Shown here: piece after piece, positions 27,764 through 37,508 of the stretch
Layout of the letters: each line of letters starts with the position of its first letter
How positions within the stretch are numbered: the first letter of the stretch is position 1
Source: Agarivorans sp. Alg241-V36
GTDB taxonomy: Bacteria; Pseudomonadota; Gammaproteobacteria; Enterobacterales; Celerinatantimonadaceae
DNA: 64,000 nucleotides
Direction of reading: 5' to 3'
Assembly: GCF_900537085.1 (NCBI RefSeq)
Contig: NZ_UNRE01000001.1
Span: 1-64,000, forward strand
Notes under the pieces: generated by a model
What the model was told of the DNA's origin: nothing
Databases searched by the model: none
The model's input: only the letters and a program-made list of their open reading frames with translations
Position numbers and translations under genes: made by a program

Positions 27764-28590
27764 ATATGCACCTGGCCGTCAAAAACCATCGTTGCTGGTC
27801 CGGTCATTTTCACCGGTTTTCCTTCACCAGCCCATTGGATACGTAAGCGTCCGCCGGGCAGGTCGACATTAACTGTTTCTGCCAATTTACCTTGCTGACG
27901 TCCAACCACCATAGCCGCACAAGCACCAGTGCCACAAGCGAGCGTTTCGCCTACGCCACGTTCAAACACCCGCAGCTTAATGTTTTTATCGTCGATAATT
28001 TGGCTAAAACCTACATTCACTTTTTGCGGGAAACGCTCGTGCTTTTCTAAACGCATGCCCAAGGTTTCTAATGGTGCCTGAGCAACGTCATCCACTTCCA
28101 ATACACAATGGGGGTTACCCATAGATACTGCACCGGCGAACACGGTTTGCTCTTCATCGCGCAAGATATAGGTTTTCTCGGCCTTTTTGGCTTTGAACGG
28201 AATTTTACTTGGCTCAAACTCCGGCACGCCCATGTTTACGGTGACTTGGCCATCGTTCTCAACGTGCAAGACTATCTTGCCAGATTTGGTACTAACCCCA
28301 ATACTGCGCTTGTTGGTTAGCCCTTTGTTAACCACAAAACGGGCGAAACAGCGGGCGCCATTGCCACACTGCTCTACTTCACTGCCATCGGCATTAAAAA
28401 TGCGGTAGTGAAAGTCTAATTCTGGATCGTAAGGTGGCTCAACCACCAAAAACTGGTCGAAGCCAATACCAAAGTTGCGATCAGCCAAACGGCTAATCAC
28501 TTCTTGGTTAAAAAACACGTTTTGAGTGACATTGTCGATAACCACAAAGTCATTTCCCAAACCGTGCATTTTAGTAAAGTTTACTAGCAT
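27760..28590 (-). CDS. dapF: diaminopimelate epimerase
   Basis: A 276-residue DapF, which interconverts LL- and meso-diaminopimelate in lysine and peptidoglycan synthesis without a cofactor. The two catalytic cysteines lie in EQCGNGARC near residue 75 and [10 protein letters not shown] near 219. The start [15 protein letters not shown] is typical. It lies 4 bases after lysA; together they provide the last two steps of lysine synthesis. Confidence 0.97.
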   Translation of the reverse strand: MLVNFTKMHGLGNDFVVIDNVTQNVFFNQEVISRLADRNFGIGFDQFLVVEPPYDPELDFHYRIFNADGSEVEQCGNGARCFARFVVNKGLTNKRSIGVSTKSGKIVLHVENDGQVTVNMGVPEFEPSKIPFKAKKAEKTYILRDEEQTVFAGAVSMGNPHCVLEVDDVAQAPLETLGMRLEKHERFPQKVNVGFSQIIDDKNIKLRVFERGVGETLACGTGACAAMVVGRQQGKLAETVNVDLPGGRLRIQWAGEGKPVKMTGPATMVFDGQVHI

Positions 28591-28594
28591 TGGC

Positions 28595-29848
28595 TTATCC
28601 TTCAGGCAACAGCGTTTCGCCGGCCCAAAGTGATGCTAATACTTCTCGCTCACGCACTAGGTGAGCCTTATCGCCGTCTACCATTATCTCGGCAGCTCGA
28701 CAACGAGAGTTGTAATTAGAGCTCATGGTAAAACCGTAGGCTCCAGCGGAGCGCACCGCAATATAATCATTCGGTTCAATGGCCAACTCACGGTCTTTAC
28801 CTAAGAAGTCGCCGGTCTCACATACCGGGCCCACCACATCGTAGCTTGCTGTAGCGAGCGCTGGCTTGTTAATGACTGGCACAATGCGTTGCCACGCACT
28901 GTATAAAGCAGGACGAAGTAAGTCGTTCATGGCTGCATCTACAATGGCGAAGTTTTTACTCTCCGACATTTTTAAGAACTCTACTTTAGACACCAAGATC
29001 CCCGCATTTGCCATAATCGCGCGGCCTGGCTCAAACAATAACTTGAGTTTACGATCGCCTAAACGCTCAGCAAGAGCACTGGCGTAATCGGCTGGCTCTG
29101 GTGGCACTTCGTCATCGTAATTAACGCCTAAACCGCCACCTACGTCGAGATGCTCAATCACAATGCCTTGCTCAGCCAATTGATCGATAAGCGCAAGTAG
29201 TTTGTCGATAGCTTCAACAAACGGGGCAATCTCGGTGAGCTGAGAACCAATATGGCAATCTACGCCAACCAGCATTAAGCCAGGTAAACTTGCAGCATAA
29301 GCGTAAGCTTCTTGGGCGCGCTCAATAGCAATACCAAATTTGTTTTCTTTTAAGCCAGTAGAAATATAAGGGTGAGTACCAGCATCAATATCGGGATTAA
29401 TGCGCAAAGAAATAGGGGCTACTTTGCCAAGGCTTTGGGCAACCTTGCTAATGCGGTCTAGCTCAGGCTCTGACTCAACGTTAAAACAGTGAATTCCGTG
29501 GTTAAGTGCATCGGTGATTTCTGCTTCGGTTTTGGCTACACCAGAGAACACCACTTTACTTGGGTCACCGCCCGCTTCAATCACTCGGGCTAATTCGCCA
29601 CCAGAAACAATATCAAAACCCGAGCCCATGCGAGCCATAATGTTTAATACTGCAAGATTAGAGTTGGCTTTTACTGCATAACAGATCAAATGTGGGCGAT
29701 CGCCCGCCGCTTTATCAAAAGCTTGCCAATGACGCTCAATAGTTGCGCGTGAATATACGTATAGAGGCGTACCATAGGTACTTGCTAAATCAGCTACCGA
29801 GCATTGTTCAGCGTGTAATTGCTCGTTTTGATAACTAAAAAAATCCAA
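28595..29848 (-). CDS. lysA: diaminopimelate decarboxylase
   Basis: A 417-residue fold-III PLP enzyme that converts meso-diaminopimelate to lysine. PLP-binding Lys60 lies in CYAVKANSN, the HIGSQL phosphate region and [11 protein letters not shown] are present, and the active-site Cys lies in [10 protein letters not shown]. It sits between lptM and dapF with short gaps, forming the lptM-lysA-dapF-DUF484-xerC-yigB-uvrD run. Confidence 0.97.
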   Translation of the reverse strand: MDFFSYQNEQLHAEQCSVADLASTYGTPLYVYSRATIERHWQAFDKAAGDRPHLICYAVKANSNLAVLNIMARMGSGFDIVSGGELARVIEAGGDPSKVVFSGVAKTEAEITDALNHGIHCFNVESEPELDRISKVAQSLGKVAPISLRINPDIDAGTHPYISTGLKENKFGIAIERAQEAYAYAASLPGLMLVGVDCHIGSQLTEIAPFVEAIDKLLALIDQLAEQGIVIEHLDVGGGLGVNYDDEVPPEPADYASALAERLGDRKLKLLFEPGRAIMANAGILVSKVEFLKMSESKNFAIVDAAMNDLLRPALYSAWQRIVPVINKPALATASYDVVGPVCETGDFLGKDRELAIEPNDYIAVRSAGAYGFTMSSNYNSRCRAAEIMVDGDKAHLVREREVLASLWAGETLLPEG

Positions 29849-29876
29849 TGATCTGTCCTTAATTGTGTTGCGTTGC

Positions 29877-30005
29877 TTACTCGCTTGGCGTTACTTGCTC
29901 GGGAGCGCTCTGTGGCTCGGCTGGCGGGTGGGTTAAAGGTCCTTTTTGACCACATCCACTTAGGCCTATGCTTAGCAAAATAACGGCAATTGCTTGTTTG
30001 TTCAT
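29877..30005 (-). CDS. lptM: small lipoprotein LptM (YifL)
   Basis: A 42-residue lipoprotein, short enough to be missed by length filters. The signal peptide runs to the lipobox LSGC (Cys18), followed by GQKGPLTHPPAE, the conserved GxKGPLxxPP signature of LptM/YifL, and a Pro/Glu/Ser-rich tail. In E. coli LptM binds the LptDE outer-membrane translocon and helps its oxidative maturation. It lies 28 bases before lysA, in the same place as in E. coli, divergent from cyaY. Confidence 0.93.
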   Translation of the reverse strand: MNKQAIAVILLSIGLSGCGQKGPLTHPPAEPQSAPEQVTPSE

Positions 30006-30085
30006 GATTAAGCCATGATTCTTTTTTGAATGCCCTCTATAATCCGCATTCGAAGCAAGAAAAGCAATAGGACAGGATGATTGTG

Positions 30086-30403
30086 ATGAATGATAGCCAA
30101 TATCACCAGCTAGTAGATGATGCCTTTGAACGTATCGAGCAAACCATGGACAGTGACGACTTCGATATTGAGTGTGACATCAATGGTGGCGTGCTAACAC
30201 TTGAGTTTGAAAACCGCAGTAAAATGGTGATTAACAAACAAGAGCCTTTGCATCAGCTTTGGTTGGCCACTAAGTTTGGCGGCTACCACTTTGAGTGGCA
30301 CGAAACCGAACAACAGTGGATATGTAATAGAAGTGGCAACGAGTTTTGGACTTTGTTGGTAGAGTCAATCACCAAGCAAAGCGGTGAGCAACTTAGCTTC
30401 TAA
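30086..30403 (+). CDS. cyaY: frataxin-like iron protein CyaY
   Basis: A 105-residue bacterial frataxin that regulates iron-sulfur cluster assembly on IscS/IscU. Acidic first-helix residues ([14 protein letters not shown]) form the iron-binding face. The core [22 protein letters not shown] and GGYHFEW blocks match the family. I chose the ATG at 30086 over one three codons upstream because the family starts MNDS. It is divergent from lptM. Its stop codon touches the edge of the fold-back element that follows. Confidence 0.95.
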   Translation: MNDSQYHQLVDDAFERIEQTMDSDDFDIECDINGGVLTLEFENRSKMVINKQEPLHQLWLATKFGGYHFEWHETEQQWICNRSGNEFWTLLVESITKQSGEQLSF

Positions 30404-30564
30404 TACCAATCACACTAGGTAAGTGACCAGAAATAGCGCAGGAAAAATACTCGAGAATAAGGCAGGATTTTTCGATAAGTAGTTATTCTACAATCAAAAA
30501 TTCTAAGGCAATTATCGAGTATTGTAACCAGATAGAATGAACAGTTACTTAGTACGATTGGTAT
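30403..30564. repeat. MITE-like fold-back element between cyaY and cyaA
   Basis: The ends are an inverted repeat: ATACCAATC at the left and its complement GATTGGTAT at the right. Homology between the arms continues inward for about 75 bases with mismatches, including AATACTCGA at matching distance on both sides and a TTTTTGAT-like core. The whole is about 162 bases, has no coding capacity and can fold into a long imperfect hairpin. Its left end overlaps the cyaY stop codon. It appears once in this window. Confidence 0.7.
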
Positions 30565-30591
30565 GATAGCAAGCGCTACAGCAATAAGATC

Positions 30592-30650
30592 AACTTGCCA
30601 CTAGCCATAAACGACAGCGGTGTTGTTATGTTTAGGGGTAGCGGCAAGTT
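30592..30650. repeat. long hairpin between the fold-back element and cyaA
   Basis: AACTTGCC ... GGCAAGTT arms, extended imperfectly by ACTAGCC / GGGGTAGC, enclose about 29 bases that can themselves pair (AACGACA / TGTTGTT). There is no T tract on the minus side. It lies 38 bases past the end of cyaA, so it may protect the mRNA 3' end or assist termination. Confidence 0.45.
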
Positions 30651-30687
30651 AGTATTAGGTTTGTTATAACAGAAGGAAGTAAAACGT

Positions 30688-33162
30688 TTAGCTACTGCGG
30701 TAAGATTCAACCTGCCACTGGCCGTCTACAGCAACAATGTCGTAAAACTGCGGCAAATTGAAATTAATCACCTCATGACGGGTACCATATTGCTCGCGCG
30801 AAGAGGTGTAAAAACGGTTAATGCCCTGCACCAACTCTTCTTTGCTACCCTCAAAATCTTGATACATTTCGATGCGATTGTGCTCATCCACAATGTAAAT
30901 ATTGAAACCTGTAGTGAGGTTTTCAAAGAAGTATTGAACCAAACCTTCACTGGCATGGGCCTCTACTACATTCGGCACTTTCTTGGTATTGCCAGCATTT
31001 AGCTGCAAAGGTAAACGCTGCAATTTGTTATTGGAGAGCTGACGATAAAACTCGACGCCGTTTTCTAGTTTCTTCACCGACACGCCGCGATCTTCAATAA
31101 AAAGCCCGTATTTTTCACTGCCCAGAACAATGGTTTTAACAATCCGCTTATCCAAGGGCTGTAAACGGCTTTTAATGCTTTCTACCAGCAACTGCTTAAA
31201 GTTGGCGCCAATTTGTTCTTGTAAGTTCTCGCTATAACAAAATACATCGATATGCTCTGGGATATTGGCGTCACGATGCATCTTACCCAAAATGGTGGTG
31301 AGCGCATCAACCACTGCACTGTCGCCAGAAAAATGCAGAGTTCTAATCTCATTCCAAGTATTGCGGTAGACCAGATCAACCGAGCCTACCAAGCAGTCAG
31401 AATCACGACCAAAGCTAAATACATCGGTAGAAATTGCATCAAACTCAATCACCTTGCCACCCCAGTTAGCGGTAGGGTCTTTTTCAAGGTTGATAAACAC
31501 CCCAAGGTGGCGAATTTCACAGGGTCGAGTTAGAGCTAGGTTACTAGCCGCATCTACGTTTACCGGAAAGGCGCGGCGTAGGTCTTCGGCAAATTGATTC
31601 AGCGTATCAAGATTTAGGTCGCCCGGGTGAGTATGCAAGCTAAGCTGAGTTTGATCAGTTTTAAGTTGATTGAAATAACTCCAGGCCAGTAACTTAGAAA
31701 TATAGGTGGCGTGCTCCAAAGGAGGCTGGCCTACTATCTCTAAGCCAGTTAAAGGCTGCTTATATATATACCAACCTTCGGCGCAACTTCGACCTTTACC
31801 CACATGAATAAAACTAAGGTTAGCTTCTGATAAATCGGGAGAAATTTGTGGGTTAATTAAGGTCACTTTTCCCGGCAAGCTTTCAAAGGCAGCGTAGAGC
31901 TTGCGCGACAAAATGCCAATGTCTTCCGGGTTAATCGACTCACTAATGTCATTGCGTCGAGCGAAGCGAATTAAGTTACGGTAGCTAAGCATCAAAGCAT
32001 CAAGCAACTCACTGTGAGCGAGGCGCACGTCTTGCACTTTCCAAGCTCGGCGTAAATTTAGGTGCTCAATTTTTTGCTGCGGCCATTTCCACTGCTTCAC
32101 CAGTTTAGCCATAAAGCGCTGCTGCCAAGTTAAGGAGCGCACATCTAACAAGTCGCTAGGCAGCGGGCTACATTCGCAGTTCTTCAAGTAAAAACAGCGA
32201 CGCACTAAATCGAGGCGCGCGTAATCTTCGATTGACTCAAGGTATTGAGTTACCTTGTTGAGCATCAAGTAATAAGCATCTTGCTCGAGGCCAAACTCTT
32301 CACCTTGCTGCATTAAACGCTTGGCTTCTACCGCCAATAGGCTAGGTCTTGGATAGTCAGCCGAGTAAGCTTCCATTAACATGGTTTTAAGCACGGCTTT
32401 GTAAGGAGAGTCGATGCCTTTATAAAGCTGCCATAAACCTGAGCCAAAATACTCTTCGGCAGGAATGGTGTCTAAGCCACCTAGGTCTAGCCATTCTTGA
32501 TGATTGAATACGCCTAGTTCAAATTGCTGCTGTACAAAGCTGTCGTAGCTTTGTTCTAAGTCACTAGGTACCGCAAACCAGACTAACTGCTTACCCGCTA
32601 AGGGCAGGGCGGTGCGGTAAAACTCATCCAGCAATAACAGGTGCTGAGCACTGCCGCAGTTATCTTTAGACAATTCGCTAATAGAACCGGTTTTAAACTG
32701 GTTCTCTTGCACCATGAAGAAGTTAAGTTCAACTCCCTGGTGGGCAGCCCAAGATGAGATTTGCTCACATTTTTCAGCCAACAAAGCCACACGCTCTGCG
32801 GCTAAATCGGTGTTATGACATACCCAAATATCTAAATCGCTAGATTCGGTTTGACCAACCGTGGCAGTACTGCCCATGGAATACAAACCAAGAATCTCAC
32901 ATTGCTTGGGTTCTTCAGGGCTACATAAAAAGTGTTGCTGCAAATAAATGCCGTGGCGCGCGCTTGGGGCAAATTGGCATACGCCGCTAGGCACTTCGCC
33001 TTCAATAAAGCCAGGTATGCAGGGGTGCGAGTAATGCAACATCGAAGGCAGCAGTTCAAATACCTGCTGCACAGCGGCTGGCATTGTTTGCAATGCTAGC
33101 TGCTTCCGGTGTTGATTAAATTGGGTAGCCTTCTCTAATAGAGTGGCAATCGTATCTCGCAA
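30688..33162 (-). CDS. cyaA: class I adenylate cyclase
   Basis: An 824-residue enterobacterial-type adenylate cyclase. The N-terminal catalytic domain has GLYSMGSTATVGQTESSDLDIWVCH with its paired metal aspartates; the C-terminal half is the glucose-sensing regulatory domain. The start codon is TTG (33160-33162), preceded by GGTAA. A TTG start also limits E. coli cyaA translation. A CRP site lies upstream. The product cAMP drives CRP, which in enterics also controls spf. Confidence 0.97.
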   Translation of the reverse strand: MRDTIATLLEKATQFNQHRKQLALQTMPAAVQQVFELLPSMLHYSHPCIPGFIEGEVPSGVCQFAPSARHGIYLQQHFLCSPEEPKQCEILGLYSMGSTATVGQTESSDLDIWVCHNTDLAAERVALLAEKCEQISSWAAHQGVELNFFMVQENQFKTGSISELSKDNCGSAQHLLLLDEFYRTALPLAGKQLVWFAVPSDLEQSYDSFVQQQFELGVFNHQEWLDLGGLDTIPAEEYFGSGLWQLYKGIDSPYKAVLKTMLMEAYSADYPRPSLLAVEAKRLMQQGEEFGLEQDAYYLMLNKVTQYLESIEDYARLDLVRRCFYLKNCECSPLPSDLLDVRSLTWQQRFMAKLVKQWKWPQQKIEHLNLRRAWKVQDVRLAHSELLDALMLSYRNLIRFARRNDISESINPEDIGILSRKLYAAFESLPGKVTLINPQISPDLSEANLSFIHVGKGRSCAEGWYIYKQPLTGLEIVGQPPLEHATYISKLLAWSYFNQLKTDQTQLSLHTHPGDLNLDTLNQFAEDLRRAFPVNVDAASNLALTRPCEIRHLGVFINLEKDPTANWGGKVIEFDAISTDVFSFGRDSDCLVGSVDLVYRNTWNEIRTLHFSGDSAVVDALTTILGKMHRDANIPEHIDVFCYSENLQEQIGANFKQLLVESIKSRLQPLDKRIVKTIVLGSEKYGLFIEDRGVSVKKLENGVEFYRQLSNNKLQRLPLQLNAGNTKKVPNVVEAHASEGLVQYFFENLTTGFNIYIVDEHNRIEMYQDFEGSKEELVQGINRFYTSSREQYGTRHEVINFNLPQFYDIVAVDGQWQVESYRSS

Positions 33163-33217
33163 GTTTAAGTTACCTAGCTTTATCGCGTTTGTATTTAATG
33201 TAATTTAGACATCACTA

Positions 33218-33239
33218 AAGTGTGATCATCTTAACAGTT
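33218..33239. promoter_or_regulatory. probable CRP site upstream of cyaA
   Basis: TGTGATCATCTTAACA (33221-33236) fits TGTGA-N6-TCACA at 9 of 10 positions. It lies about 60 bases upstream of the cyaA start codon, where E. coli cyaA is repressed by its own product through CRP. It could also act on the divergent hemC side. Confidence 0.65.
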
Positions 33240-33415
33240 AGTATAATAGTGGTAAACAGATACGCACACTTTTAGTGGGTATATTTTAAGCAACTTGCTA
33301 ATACAAATACCTAAGCTAAAACAAACTTTTGGCTATTTTTAAGCCAACAATGCTTACTTGGGCTATAAACTAACTGGTGATACTATCTCTGGATAAATAA
33401 AAGAGGTAAGTGTTT

Positions 33416-34342
33416 GTGAATAAAGTCAGAATTGCCACGCGCAAAAGTCCATTAGCCATGTGGCAAGCCTATTTTGTGAAAACCGAATTAGAGCGCCACC
33501 ACCCGAGCATTGAGGTAGAACTGGTACCAATGAGTACTAAAGGCGACAAAATACTCGACACTCCTCTGGCCAAAATTGGTGGTAAAGGGCTGTTCATTAA
33601 AGAACTTGAAGTGGCGATGTTAGAAGACCGAGCTGATATTGCGGTGCACTCGATGAAAGATGTGCCGATGGAGTTCCCCGAGGGCCTAGGGCTGCATTGT
33701 ATTTGCCAACGCGAAGACCCTCGCGACGCCTTTGTCAGTAACCAATTCCAAAGCCTCGCCGACTTACCTCAAGGCGCAGTGGTGGGCACCTCTAGTTTAC
33801 GCCGCCAGTGCCAGCTTAAGGCGCAACGCCCAGATATTAAAATCAAAGATTTACGCGGCAATGTAAATACTCGCTTAGCCAAACTAGACGCTGGTGAATA
33901 CGATGCGATTATTCTCGCCAGTGCTGGTTTATTACGCCTAGAAATGCAAGCACGCATTAAAGCCTATATTGAGCCAGAGCAAATATTGCCTGCCGGTGGC
34001 CAAGGCGCTGTAGGCATAGAATGCCGCAGCAACGACCTACAACTATTGAAGTTACTAGCTCCCCTCAATCACCCTGAAACAGTAGCACGCGTTACTGCTG
34101 AGCGCGCCATGAACCGCCACCTAGAAGGTGGTTGTCAGGTGCCAATTGGTTGTTATGCTGAACTGGAAGGTGAACAGCTTTTTGTACGAGGTTTAGTGGG
34201 TGCGGTAGACGGCTCGACAGTGATAGAAAAACAAATCACCGGCAGCAGTCAACAAGCAGAGCAACTTGGTCTGCAGCTAGCTGAGCAGCTGCTAGAAGCA
34301 GGTGCAGAGCCAATTCTTAAGGCGGTTTACCAGCAACAATAA
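33416..34342 (+). CDS. hemC: porphobilinogen deaminase (hydroxymethylbilane synthase)
   Basis: A 308-residue HemC that links four porphobilinogens into hydroxymethylbilane. The N-terminal [15 protein letters not shown], the [12 protein letters not shown] catalytic-Asp region and the [17 protein letters not shown] block, whose Cys carries the dipyrromethane cofactor, are all present. I prefer the GTG at 33416, which lies 9 bases after AGAGG; a GTG two codons earlier directly abuts the ribosome site. It begins the hemCDXY operon, divergent from cyaA as in E. coli. Confidence 0.96.
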   Translation: MNKVRIATRKSPLAMWQAYFVKTELERHHPSIEVELVPMSTKGDKILDTPLAKIGGKGLFIKELEVAMLEDRADIAVHSMKDVPMEFPEGLGLHCICQREDPRDAFVSNQFQSLADLPQGAVVGTSSLRRQCQLKAQRPDIKIKDLRGNVNTRLAKLDAGEYDAIILASAGLLRLEMQARIKAYIEPEQILPAGGQGAVGIECRSNDLQLLKLLAPLNHPETVARVTAERAMNRHLEGGCQVPIGCYAELEGEQLFVRGLVGAVDGSTVIEKQITGSSQQAEQLGLQLAEQLLEAGAEPILKAVYQQQ

Positions 34343-34351
34343 GAGGTAGCG

Positions 34352-35119
34352 GTGCAGGTACTTGTTACGCGGCCTGAGCCGCATAATCAACGTTGCGTAA
34401 GCATGTTACACGCCAATGGCCATCATGCCATTGCTGCGCCGATGGTTAAGATTACTGCCAGTGAGCAAATCGCCGAGTTACCTTCAATTATTCAAAGCGT
34501 TGATGGCAACAACCTCATTATCGCTGTTAGCCAATATGCCGTTGAGGCTTGCCAAACTTACCTCAGCCAACAAGGCTTAAGTTGGCCCCCAAATTGTCAG
34601 TACTTAGCAGTGGGTAAAGCCACTGCCGAGTGTTGGCGGCAATATGGCGTAAACGCCAAGGTGCCCGCCCGCCAAGACAGTGAAGGCATGCTTGAGCTCA
34701 TCGAAACCCAACTGCAAGGTATTCAGCAGGCGCATATATTGCGCGGCCAACAAGGCCGGGAATGGTTGGCCCAGCAACTAGAAAAACAAGCTATTCAGGT
34801 GAATTACCTCACCTGCTACCAACGCCAACTACTGAACTATTCTTCGCAACAACTTGAACAATGGCGGTCACAGATCAACACTATTGTGGCTACCAGTGGT
34901 GAAATTTTGAAACACCTTACTACCCTTATGAGTGAGCCTAAGCAGCTAACTTGGCTAAAAAATACCAACTTACTGGTACCAAGTCAGCGTTTGCTAGAAT
35001 ACGCAGACAGTTTGGGTTTTATGCATACAGTATTGTGCGACGGCGCATCAGATAAGGCTTGCATCGACGCGTTAGCGCGAATGCAGTCATCTGCAAGGAA
35101 TGAAAATGACCAAAAATAA
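34352..35119 (+). CDS. hemD: uroporphyrinogen-III synthase
   Basis: A 255-residue HemD that cyclises and inverts ring D of hydroxymethylbilane. The sequence is divergent, as usual for the family, but VLVTRPEPHNQR at the start, the YLAVGKATAECW segment and the second-domain TIVATSGEILKHL are recognisable. The start codon is GTG with AGAGG 7 bases before. It lies 9 bases after hemC and overlaps hemX by 14 bases. Confidence 0.93.
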   Translation: MQVLVTRPEPHNQRCVSMLHANGHHAIAAPMVKITASEQIAELPSIIQSVDGNNLIIAVSQYAVEACQTYLSQQGLSWPPNCQYLAVGKATAECWRQYGVNAKVPARQDSEGMLELIETQLQGIQQAHILRGQQGREWLAQQLEKQAIQVNYLTCYQRQLLNYSSQQLEQWRSQINTIVATSGEILKHLTTLMSEPKQLTWLKNTNLLVPSQRLLEYADSLGFMHTVLCDGASDKACIDALARMQSSARNENDQK

Positions 35120-36281
35120 ACAATCAGATAGTCAATCAAAGGCTACCGAGCTTAGCGATTCTAGCAGTGCTAAAGAAGCAACAACGGCTAGCGCCGCCGC
35201 TACACCTCCGCCTAGCAAACCAACACCCGCTCCAGCCAAGGGCGACAAACTGGCAAAAATATTGGCAATTGTGGCGATTATTCTCAGTATCAGCATTGCA
35301 GCCGGCCTGTATTGGCATGGCCACCAATTTAGAGAACATGCAGATACTCAACTGCAACTACTAAAGACCAGTTTACAAGCTAAAGAGCAAAACCTATTAA
35401 GCGCTCAAACCAACAGTAAAAGCGAGCTAGACAAACTTGCTCAAACGGTGGCTGGGCAAAATCAGGCAATGAGCGCTTTGCAGGCTCAACTCGAACTCAC
35501 TGAGCAAAACCGCAAAACCATTGAACGGCAGCTGGCCTTATTAAATATTAAAGATGCCAATCACTGGCGCTTAAACGAAGCCAACTTCCTACTGCAATTA
35601 GCCGCCTACAAGTTGTGGCTAGAGCAAGATCCAGTTACCGCTATCGCCCTACTCACCGAGGCGGACAACAGCATTAACAACGCCGATGACCCACATTTAT
35701 TGTCATTACGCCGCGCCATTAATGCCGATGTGCAGTTGCTTAAAAGCATCCCTCTGGTTGACAAGGAAGGCATCGCCTTTCGTTTAGAAGGTATTTTACA
35801 GCAAGCAGAAAGCCTGCAACTGGCCGAGATTGAATTGCCCGAAGTGGTTGCCGCCAAAGATAATCAACTCAGCGCCGATAGCGCCGATTGGCAAGACAAC
35901 TTAGCTAAAAGCTGGCGTAAGTTTAGCGAAAATTTTGTTACCGTGCGCCGCCGTGATGGACAGGTTGAAGCGCTGATAGAACCGCAACACGCTTGGTACT
36001 TAAAAGAAAACCTAAAACTGCAGTTACAACAAGCCGAGCAAGCCTTATTCCGTTCTCAAGGAGAGCTGTTTAAAGCCAAATTACAACGTGCTGAGCAATG
36101 GGTAGGCGAGTTCTTTATTCAAAACTCGCAAGCTCAAGCCATGATTGAAGACTTAAAGCAGCTACAGCAACTAGACATTGTTGATAAACTGCCAGAACAA
36201 TTAAGCAGCCTAGGCGCAGCCGAGCAAGCGATTAAAGAACGCCAACAACGCTTACTCCCTTCCTTTGAAGGAGTTGAATAA
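35106..36281 (+). CDS. hemX: HemX membrane protein
   Basis: A 391-residue protein. Residues 1-40 form a low-complexity Ser/Ala/Pro/Lys tail, one membrane span covers about 45-66, a coiled coil about 70-135, and a large helical periplasmic part follows. It is often annotated as a uroporphyrinogen methyltransferase, but it lacks methyltransferase motifs, and the true role is unclear. I chose the second ATG (35106) because AAGGA is better spaced to it. Its stop codon overlaps the hemY start (TAATG). Confidence 0.92.
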   Translation: MTKNKQSDSQSKATELSDSSSAKEATTASAAATPPPSKPTPAPAKGDKLAKILAIVAIILSISIAAGLYWHGHQFREHADTQLQLLKTSLQAKEQNLLSAQTNSKSELDKLAQTVAGQNQAMSALQAQLELTEQNRKTIERQLALLNIKDANHWRLNEANFLLQLAAYKLWLEQDPVTAIALLTEADNSINNADDPHLLSLRRAINADVQLLKSIPLVDKEGIAFRLEGILQQAESLQLAEIELPEVVAAKDNQLSADSADWQDNLAKSWRKFSENFVTVRRRDGQVEALIEPQHAWYLKENLKLQLQQAEQALFRSQGELFKAKLQRAEQWVGEFFIQNSQAQAMIEDLKQLQQLDIVDKLPEQLSSLGAAEQAIKERQQRLLPSFEGVE

Positions 36282-37450
36282 TGGTTAAGATTATCGTTCT
36301 ACTGGTGTGCATTGCGCTGGGTCTGGCGCTTGGCCCGCAGCTGGCTGGTAACAAAGGCTATGTGCTAATTGCCTTTGATAACTACACCATCGAAATGTCG
36401 GTAACCAGTGCAATATTCCTAAGCTTTATTTGCTTTTGTGTCTTGTTACTCAGCCTATGGTTAGCCCGCTGGTTATGGTTAAGTTTCTCACGCAGTGGCG
36501 CTTGGTGGGGCCACCGCCGTAAACAAAAAGCCAATGTTCATACTCAACAAGGCATGTTGGCGATGATGCGGGGCGACTACCAAAATGCAGAGAAATTAGT
36601 GAGCAAAGCCGCCAATCTTAGTGATGCCCCAGCGCTTAACTATTTGACCGCTGCAGAGGCAGCTCAAGAGCAAGGCCAAGATAAAAAGCGCGATAAGTAC
36701 TTAGAGCAAGCCACTCGCATTACTAATAACGATGCGGCGGTATTGGTTACTCAAGCTCGTTTGCAGCTCAAGCAACAAAACTACAGCGCAGCGTTAAGCA
36801 GTATTGAGCAACTGCCACACGAAAACCTCAAGCAAGATGCAGTGAAGCGCATGCTGCTTACTATCCTGCCCGCGCTTAGCCTGTGGCAACGCTATATCGA
36901 TTTACTGCCGCTAGCATTAAAGGCCGGTTTAATCGACGATGCCCACTATCAACTTCAGTTATCTAGTGCCTACAAAAACTTATTTTTGGAATTGGCCAAT
37001 AGCCAAGGTTCTGATGCGGTAGCTAAACACTGGAATGGCATGCCGCGTAAGCAAAAGAAACAAATGACTATTGCCGCTGCAGCTTGCCGCGCGCTAATTA
37101 GCTCTGGCGACAATGCGGCGGCATATCAGCTACTCGGTGACCTTATCAACCGCCACCTAGATAGTGAATTACTCGACGTGGCAGCAGAGCTGCATTTAAA
37201 CGATCCTCATCCATTATTGCAGCAGCTTTCTAGCTTGCGCCGCAAGCACCCAGAAAATGCAGTATTAATGCGCTTAATTGGCCAGTTACATTTGCAACAG
37301 CAACAATGGCCCGAAGCCAAAGAGTTATTTGAGCAAAGCATGAAGCTGGCCCCAAGTGCCGAGTGCTATCAAGGTTTGGCCGAAGTTCACCGCCAACTGG
37401 ATGAACCCGAGCAGGCGATTCATTACTATCGCCAAGCGCTAGCTATTTAG
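36281..37450 (+). CDS. hemY: HemY, TPR membrane protein of the hem operon
   Basis: A 389-residue protein with two N-terminal membrane spans (about 1-20 and 39-66) and a C-terminal alpha-solenoid of TPR-like repeats. Typical TPR patterns are visible near 110-140 and 345-385 (LAEVHRQLDEPEQAIHYYRQAL). It is not the Bacillus protoporphyrinogen oxidase of the same name. Its role is thought to be in organising late heme synthesis but is not established. It is the last gene before a strong terminator. Confidence 0.93.
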   Translation: MVKIIVLLVCIALGLALGPQLAGNKGYVLIAFDNYTIEMSVTSAIFLSFICFCVLLLSLWLARWLWLSFSRSGAWWGHRRKQKANVHTQQGMLAMMRGDYQNAEKLVSKAANLSDAPALNYLTAAEAAQEQGQDKKRDKYLEQATRITNNDAAVLVTQARLQLKQQNYSAALSSIEQLPHENLKQDAVKRMLLTILPALSLWQRYIDLLPLALKAGLIDDAHYQLQLSSAYKNLFLELANSQGSDAVAKHWNGMPRKQKKQMTIAAAACRALISSGDNAAAYQLLGDLINRHLDSELLDVAAELHLNDPHPLLQQLSSLRRKHPENAVLMRLIGQLHLQQQQWPEAKELFEQSMKLAPSAECYQGLAEVHRQLDEPEQAIHYYRQALAI

Positions 37451-37465
37451 CTTTGTAGCAAACAC

Positions 37466-37494
37466 AAAAAAGGCGAGCTAAGCTCGCCTTTTTT
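37466..37494. terminator. bidirectional intrinsic terminator (hemY / fre)
   Basis: AGGCGAGCT pairs with AGCTCGCCT (37471-37489), flanked by A on the left and T on the right. It serves both the hemCDXY operon and the convergent ubiD-fre operon. Confidence 0.93.
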
Positions 37495-37508
37495 ACGCTT
37501 TAAATACC

